64,000 nt of DNA, from positions 26,921,856 through 26,985,855 of the forward strand of contig NW_022145599.1 in NCBI RefSeq assembly GCF_000002235.5, in the 5' to 3' direction. Every line of letters starts with the position of its first letter. The stretch's first letter is position 1. Source of the DNA: Strongylocentrotus purpuratus. Taxonomy: Eukaryota > Echinodermata > Echinoidea > Camarodonta > Strongylocentrotidae. Both the position numbers and the translations under genes were made by a program. The notes below the pieces were generated by a model. The model was not told where the DNA came from, did not search any database, and saw nothing but the letters and a program-made list of their open reading frames with translations. This document shows, one piece after another, positions 57,833 through 64,000 of this stretch.

Positions 57833-58717
57833 AAGACAAGAACATGATCCTCTTAGTTTGAAAGAAATTGAAGACAACTATTCAAATTACTCTGTAAATA
57901 TATATTGAACACCCATTTACACCACTTCTACCTCACAACTGACATTATCAGAGGTTTAATGACAACAGCAATATTTTTGTTTAGTCCCATCAGGTAATAT
58001 ATTTGTTTACCCCTTTCCATAGCATTAGTATACATCACAAGCATCAGGTGTTATGGCGAAAACCCATTAATGATATCTGCGAAGATCATCACCTTTTTGT
58101 GAAGGGTCCAGAAAACCACAATATGCAATAAGAGCAACTACAGAATCTGTGCTGAAGAGTTCGCCATTTCAGTTATTCTTGCCAAGATATTTGTGATTAG
58201 CATTTATAAGAACTTGGTGGTTTGAAAAGAATTATTTGGAATATTCTCATTATGGGAGTGATTAGTTTTGGCAGGATTGGAGTCATTTCCAGCAGCTTAT
58301 AATTGGTTTTCATCAAGATGCAAGCTCATATCTAGAAATAAATCACCACACTGCCGTCCATGGGTAATCAAGGTCTAGCCTCTTTTCAAACCAACTCAGT
58401 GGTTGTTTATTTCTTAGGAATGGTTCATTGCAGATGAGATGTATGATGAACAAAGATATGGGTGGTGAAAATCTAAGGGGGGAGCTAGGAGGATCTTTTG
58501 CCATGTATGCTAGAAAATAGAAATGTCATCTCCCGGTATTCCTGATCATCTGAGGATAAAGTATGGCTAAAATGAGTTTAATCACAAAAACACACATCAT
58601 TAACAATGTCAATCTGCAACTGGTTTCTGTGATGATTTGAAAGAAAGAAAAACTTCCACAGGATACAATTTTCAACATCAAAATCAGGAAAGAGAGATAG
58701 AAAGAGAGGGGGAGAGG

Positions 58718-58758
<41 letters not shown>

Positions 58759-59600
58759 ACCTCATTTATATTGATGAAACTGAAATAAAATTTAAAACAG
58801 TTCAAAACAGGGTATGTACCACAGCGCAACCTCTCCGGAGCCTCTACTACCACACTGAAATGAGGTAGCATTCATGTTAGAATTATTCCCTAACAATCTG
58901 TTTGACTTCAGCATGCTTAAATTGTGATTTGATACAAGTTGGCAGGAACTCTGATTAAAGCATAATATTTATGGGAAGTATATAGGTAGCCTAGATTGAA
59001 CTTTACTATGGGCTATTGGGTTCTGGGGGCCCTCACCATGAACCCCCTCTGCCCTGAGCGCCTCCCTCAGGACAGCTCTGTAGATGAGTATGACACGGGC
59101 ACTGCATCCGCAAGAGCATTCTCATTTCCTCGCTCATGAAATATGGATCAAAATCAGTTTTGCTCTATCGGCGCACCATGTCCATTCCAAACCCGCAGGG
59201 AAGGTTCTTCCATAATTACGGAGCTTGGAGCCTGTGGTCGGGAACATTGCTAACCAACACGATGCTTACAATACATAGTTTGAAAGACAGAAATTAGAAT
59301 TGTAATAAAAATGGGTGAATGGATAATTCCTTAATATGGTGGAAAACCAGTTTCCTTGCTGTCTGTCGACGGCATATTTGCAGGTGCAAGAGGTGTTTGG
59401 TGATTATGATTATGTAGGTTATCTCCACAAACATTTAAATGAGCATTGCAAGATTAGGACTAGCATTTGTTCACCAAAAAGAAAAATGCAACATCTGGAA
59501 AACAAAAAAAATGCTTAGAACATTACTGGTGTCTTAGTAAATGAATCATACAAGTCATGTGCTTGACCAAACATTTATTTAGGATCTAGTCTACCGAATA
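57833..59600. other. Non-coding DNA with a (GA)n tract
   Basis: (GA)n with a terminal G run lies at about 58693-58758. A GC-richer block at about 59000-59240 contains a short inversion (CTGAGCGCCTCCCTCAG). No exon was recognised. Confidence 0.4.
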
Positions 59601-59674
59601 GTCCGTTGTGAGCCAGAAGGGATTTTTCTGCCTAAAAGGAAATAAGCATCCTTCTGGCTCTCAGCCGTTGATAT
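59601..59674. repeat. GCCAGAAGGG palindrome, copy 13
   Basis: Well-preserved arms: CCGTTGTGAGCCAGAAGGGA pairs with TCCTTCTGGCTCTCAGCCG. The middle is divergent. Confidence 0.9.
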
Positions 59675-60390
59675 GCTCCATGATCAAAACCCAGCTCTGG
59701 CATAGTAAATGACTATCAAGATAATGATCACACCTCATCATACCGTGAAGGGAGAGAGAGATAGAGGGCCGGGGACATTGTCTCGGGTCTTAACATGGAG
59801 TTGTCAAGTCTGGCACCCTTCTATACTGACTCACCCTTTGCACTCTTGATGGACTATGTACCCAGTTTAATCATAACTAAATTAGGTTTATGCATCTCAT
59901 GGCAAGGGTGTCAAATGAATGGAGCATACACCATGATGATGCCAGCCACTTTCATATTCACCATGGGTTGGGCCATGCAAGAGTGGGTCTGCAGCCCGTA
60001 CTACTGACTTGATCCATGCATACCCCAATCAAAGGGATTGGGTATCTTTGTCTCAGATTCTGAAACAAAATCCTGGATTTAGCTCATGATGCAAAGTCAG
60101 GAGCCCCATGACTTTTACAAGCCGATTATCAAGATATTTATGATTAGAAATCAAAATTTCAAAAATAGTTTTCATAACACTACAGTCTACTGTGGAAAAT
60201 GAATATGGTAAAACCTGTCACTCAAAGATTTTTACTTTTTTTGAGGCATCATTTTGAAGCACAATTTGTTTAGGGCTTCAATATGTAATACGCCATATCA
60301 CAGACACTGATAACACATAGGGCCATGCATCTCAGATTTAACATTGTTAAACGATGCTTTTACAGCTTCCCTACATATTCAAAGCTGTCA
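59675..60390. other. Non-coding DNA, nothing recognised
   Basis: The frame 59795-60007 has no recognisable domain and no splice support. Confidence 0.4.
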
Positions 60391-60430
60391 CATCATCCAT
60401 TTAGAGCAAGAAGAGTATCAACTCATGACA
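60391..60430. repeat. GCCAGAAGGG palindrome, single arm
   Basis: TTAGAGCAAGAAGAGTATCAACTC is a diverged left arm. A possible remnant of the right arm (AAAAGGGTGCTGG) lies about 100 bases away at 60517. Confidence 0.4.
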
Positions 60431-60924
60431 TTTGGATTTACAAAAACAAGTTACAGTAAGATCAACATGAAATATATAAGGCTTAACTGTGTTTTTAAGC
60501 TCAATTTTTTTAAAACAAAAGGGTGCTGGAAGTAGTAAACAGATTGAACACTTTTAAGAAAAGTTGCTCTCTGCCATCAAAGACTAAAAGTATGAAAGCG
60601 CAAAAGATACCCCACATCCCTCACAAACTTCTGATTATTCCCTGACTATAGTTCATCAAAAGGAAACTTAATCTGCATACTCGTATTAACATTTTAAGAA
60701 ATCTCCATCAATTTTTAAGAAATACAGAAATCGAACCCGAGCACAGGAAAAAGATTTCCATTACTATTTATATTGCTAAGCAACACTAAGCCTACTACTG
60801 ATCTTTTATGATTACATATTTATCCAGGCCAGCAATCTGCAAGTTTGAAAGCACAGGCTCTAATTTTACAGCTACAGTACAGAGCCTATGTATGTTAGCC
60901 TAGTCTCAGCGTGCAGGCACTGTT

Positions 60925-61200
60925 ATGCCTAGGTCACATATAAACCTCGGCCCGTACGATTTTCCCTACCCGGCGGCTTGCCATGGATTTAGAGACTGTA
61001 CGGGAACCTTCCGATTTTCATTTCTACAGCATGTGTGGTCACATGTTCTGCGGTGCCCGGGAAATGCCTGGTGAAAATTGGTTGAGTGAAATGCAAGGTG
61101 CCGGCCGGTAAGCTTACGGGCTCCGTCCCATGAGCAGAAGCACCAATGGCTCCCGGAAGGTGCCCTGCCGGGGTTCTCAAAAAAATCAGACTGACAAGAG
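60925..61200. mobile_element. Possible fragment of a DNA transposon
   Basis: A GC-rich block in AT-rich surroundings begins CCTAGGTCACATATAAACC, a phrase typical of transposon ends, and contains GGCCCGTACG ... GTACGGGAACC inversions and several CCGGCGG / CCGGGG motifs. No opposite end was found, so the call is tentative. Minus-strand frames here are short. Confidence 0.35.
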
Positions 61201-62042
61201 TTTTGGGGGCTATTCACCCCTCTATTCTTATATCTTTAGCCCTTGGCAGCTCCAAGTTTGCTAGCACTGTAAAACTACCAAGTTACGTGACATGAAACTT
61301 TCGCAAATTGTCAAGAACGGCCACTTACATGAAGAGAAACATAAGTTTCAAATTCGAGTGTGCACTTCAAGACTATTACTATTAGCTTGCATCTAGATTA
61401 TGCACCCTTCTTGATTGCCAAGGAATATTTTATAGGTAACAGCAAAAAATAAAACGTTCCATGCATAATTTAGCATATCACTCAGTGAAGGGACGTTTAT
61501 CACGAACGAACGCACGTTGGAAGCAATCCGATAATTGCTTCCTTGAAATGATACACATGTCGAATGGTTTGTATGCCAGTACTGAGATAGGGCAAGATCG
61601 TGTAGATTTGATCTGGAACAGGGTCATCCGTTTGAGAGAGAAAGGGTGAAATCACGGATGATATATTCTTATCATGAGAGTAGAACACAACAAATAAAGA
61701 GAATGTCTAATTTTAGTCAAGCCTGTCTTGTCGTTACTCAATATCTATTCCAATCGTTGCATTGTTCTAACCGCATTCCTGCTTACATCCCCCCCCCTCT
61801 CCCTCCCCCTCTCTTGTGACAACTTCTACCCTAGCAACCCCCTCCCCATCAACCTTCAACTACTGCTTAGTGTCATCTCTACCCTCATTAATATGTCGTC
61901 TGTTTGGACAACACAAAACATTTACCTACAAGTTTCCAAACACTTCGATTGTTTTCTTGGCTTCTCTATACTGTCCCTCATTTGCCACAAATGCAGTTTG
62001 ACACAAAATAATAGTCACCAATTTGAATGAACATCGCATACA
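61201..62042. other. Non-coding DNA with C-rich tract
   Basis: A CCCCCCCCTCTCCCTCCCCC tract lies at about 61790-61812. Nothing coding was recognised. Confidence 0.45.
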
Positions 62043-62092
62043 ATTTGCGTGACGATTTTCCTCTCTACCGTCACTTCGTGAAAATAGGGACG
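62043..62092. mobile_element. Truncated copy of the 11360 foldback
   Basis: The 50 bp here match the reverse complement of about 11377-11426 at nearly every base, including CTACCGTCACTTCGTGAAAA and TAGGGACGA. Only one arm and part of the loop are present. Confidence 0.75.
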
Positions 62093-62380
62093 AATTGATG
62101 AGAAGAGAGAGATAAAGAAAGAACGTGAAAGGATTACAATTACAAACCTCTTGCCTACTTCTACCCCTACCCCTAACGTACCTACACCTATGATCCTACT
62201 GCTGACATACCTCCCCCCCCCCCCCCCCTTACATGCATTCCTACCCCTGACATGCCCTTACACCCATCCCTCACAAATATTATGCAAATGGTCATCTCCT
62301 GGTCATGCAGACAAACCATTCTGTACTGCACTAATTGGCATATGGGATTAACACACATGTCCAACGGGTTACAAGACCGA

Positions 62381-62690
62381 TCTCATTAATTTCCCGTTCG
62401 CGGAGGAATCCAACATTACGCCCTGCCAGTTAGCAGCTGCACGCATTACTTGCACCCGATTTGTCTTTACACGTGTCCGAGCAATGCATCCTCATCGTTA
62501 ATCTGGCGAGGGGGCCTGGCTGCGCCTTTAAAGGGATCGATTGAAGATGCGGTGTAGTTCACTGACAGGAGGGTGAGATCTTGGTGTAATGTCCTGAGGG
62601 ACTGATGAGAGTTTTTTCCGTCACCTCCGATGGTGACGAGGGCTAGTGACGCCACGATCATTCAGTGGACTAGAGTATAGCATCCGAAGA
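62381..62690. promoter_or_regulatory. CpG-richer unique block, possible regulatory DNA
   Basis: This block has higher G+C and CpG than its flanks and contains several E-box-like motifs, such as GCAGCTGC and ACACGTGT. It holds no repeat or credible frame. The stretch 62093-62380 before it is CT/C-rich low-complexity sequence with a C run at 62212-62229. Confidence 0.25.
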
Positions 62691-62748
62691 CGAAAGCTAT
62701 TGGGTTTTGAAATCATATGAAATTCCAGCAAATAACATAGAATAATAG

Positions 62749-63098
62749 AGGTGTTGTGGTATAGTAGATAAGTCATCCGACTGCAAATGAAAAAGGTACG
62801 GGTTCAAATTCCAGCCCGACACTCACATCCTTTAGCAATATGTTAATCTACATTTGCAACTCTCAACCCAGTTGTTAAATGGGTACCTGGTAGGATGCGA
62901 AAGTTAATGTAGTTTTCTCAGCATTGTGAGCTACTGTAAAATGACTCCTGGCTGGAATACTCCCTAGGGAGTGGAGAATGTGCATACATTATTTGCAGGC
63001 AATCTGATGAACGGGGTAATAATATATCTGTAAAGTGCTTAGAGACATCATGATGCATTAAGCGCTATATAAAAGCGGAATATTATTATTATTATCAT
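62749..63098 (+). mobile_element. tRNA-derived SINE, full length
   Basis: The head resembles a tRNA gene: an A-box-like TGGTATAGTAGATAAG at about 62757-62772 and a B-box GGTTCAAATTC at 62801-62811. The body contains GGGTACCTGGTAGGATGCGA and CTCCCTAGGGAGTGGAGAAT, phrases found in echinoderm SINEs. The tail is TAAGCGCTATATAAAAGCGG followed by (ATT)n. The head lacks the structure of a working tRNA, so this is not called as a tRNA gene. A related tail fragment lies at 19736-19800. Confidence 0.75.
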
Positions 63099-64000
63099 CT
63101 GCGGAAAGACGAAAAGGTTTAACCAAAACAATGTGGTCATACACTTTAGGTGATCTAAATACTACCATTAAATCTGTACTAAATTTGCCATAAGAAGAGT
63201 CATCAAAAGCTATTAAAAGAAGTTGATGCCTAAATCAGAATGACAGCCAAGTCTAAATGTGAATGAAAGCCATACACAGATAATTATCATTACCAAATTA
63301 GGTAAATTAACTTGCAATAGACGTGTCTACTTGAACAAAAGGGGAAAATATCAAGGAAAAACGTGTGTCCAAAATAGATTAAAACTGACCTGGGAAATAG
63401 TTCACACCGGAATTAATTACTGGTATCGTCAAATTAGGCAAATTATCTTGCCGTAGAGGTGTTTACGAAGTCCAGTTTTAATGCATCAATTAGGAAATTA
63501 CTTGCTGGGAGACGATAGCAGGCTACGGATGCGATCCCCGGGATACAATCCTCTTTCCATCACAGCCTCACCAACACATATGCACCCCCTACCCCCCCCC
63601 CCCCACCTTCAATATGCTTTTAAAGAGGAAGTCAAATTCTGATAGATCCAGGTGAAAAATAGTGAGCTTTTTTTTATTATTCTTTAAATGATATCATGGA
63701 AAAAAGAATCTCCTGGAAAGGATTGCTATTAAAATGCCTACATATTCAAAATATGAAATATTGATGCAATTGTACTGAAATCAGATACAATGTATATGTA
63801 CTTTGAACAAATATGGGTATATGTCACTACACAATCATGTGGTATATATAAATAATATGTGTAGTAATTCAACAATGACATCCATCCGATTTGGGTTGTT
63901 TTTTTAGAAAGCCACAATTATTTGTTACCCTTACCAGAACTCGACCACCTCTTTAACATGTCTACATGACCTATAAATTACCAGGGGAGGATGCATGTAC
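63099..64000. other. Non-coding DNA with a small duplication
   Basis: Segments at about 63290-63335 and 63418-63467 share CAAATTAGG.AAATTA.CTTGC and AGA.GTGT.TAC, indicating a diverged duplication about 130 bases apart. A C run lies at about 63592-63604. No gene was recognised. Confidence 0.45.

Noticed and set aside
57421-57861. 146-codon plus-strand frame
   Set aside because: Most of its length is Leu-Ser from (CT)n tracts, and the opposite strand is equally open as Arg-Glu.
2336-60430. CRISPR-like array from the recurring palindromes
   Set aside because: Spacing is irregular over kilobases, copies are divergent, and the DNA is plainly animal nuclear sequence.
62749-62820. tRNA gene
   Set aside because: A- and B-box-like promoters are present, but the sequence does not form a proper acceptor stem or anticodon arm and is followed by a SINE body and (ATT)n tail.

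Overview
This 64 kb window is animal nuclear DNA, most likely from an echinoderm and probably a sea urchin. That is an inference from its repeats: short 'GGGCCCCATCTTATAA' foldbacks, a tRNA-derived SINE whose tail reads 'GCGCTATATAAA' followed by (ATT)n, GACCTTTGACC tandem arrays bounded by ATGCCTCCG ends, many (GA)n/(CT)n microsatellites, and very many G or C homopolymer runs. The DNA is AT-rich, shows no bacterial gene organisation, and is almost entirely intergenic or intronic. Most open frames are chance or come from microsatellites (poly-Ser/His/Asp from (ATC)n, Arg-Glu or Leu-Ser runs from (GA)n/(CT)n).

Layout. 0-9 kb: unique AT-rich DNA with (ATC)n and (GA)n tracts, a CTCF-like motif, one exon-like stretch (about 5.28-5.49 kb) and a 184 bp tandem duplication. 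9-20 kb: several foldback elements and an inverted pair of about 310 bp repeats (9.86 and 15.64 kb). 20-24 kb: a cluster of short palindromes of one family, one of them split by a 436 bp MITE. 24-31 kb: GA/CT tracts, a small exon-like stretch on the minus strand (26.2 kb) and more MITEs. 31.35-32.30 kb: a tandem array carrying DR1-type nuclear-receptor half-site pairs. 39-44 kb: a MITE, then a tandem array of about 130 bp units interrupted by the fossil of a Ty3/Gypsy-like LTR element with a long open gag-protease frame and one short LTR. 47.6-48.2 kb: the best host-gene evidence, a minus-strand first coding exon of 40 codons with a donor site, an in-frame stop just before the ATG and a TATA box upstream. 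52-55.5 kb: a MITE inside one copy of a duplication, and an element made of three near-identical 374 bp units flanked by TTA. 57-64 kb: CpG-richer blocks, more palindromes, a truncated foldback and a tRNA-derived SINE.

The most notable feature is a dispersed family of palindromes of about 75-85 bp (arm core GCCAGAAGGGCGTTAACTC). I count about 13 two-armed copies (one split by an insertion) and about 7 single arms or remnants, roughly one per 3 kb. They share no open frame and are best read as a very small MITE or hairpin family. The functional links between parts of the window are weak: apart from the 47.6 kb exon and its promoter, no group of genes can be read as working together.
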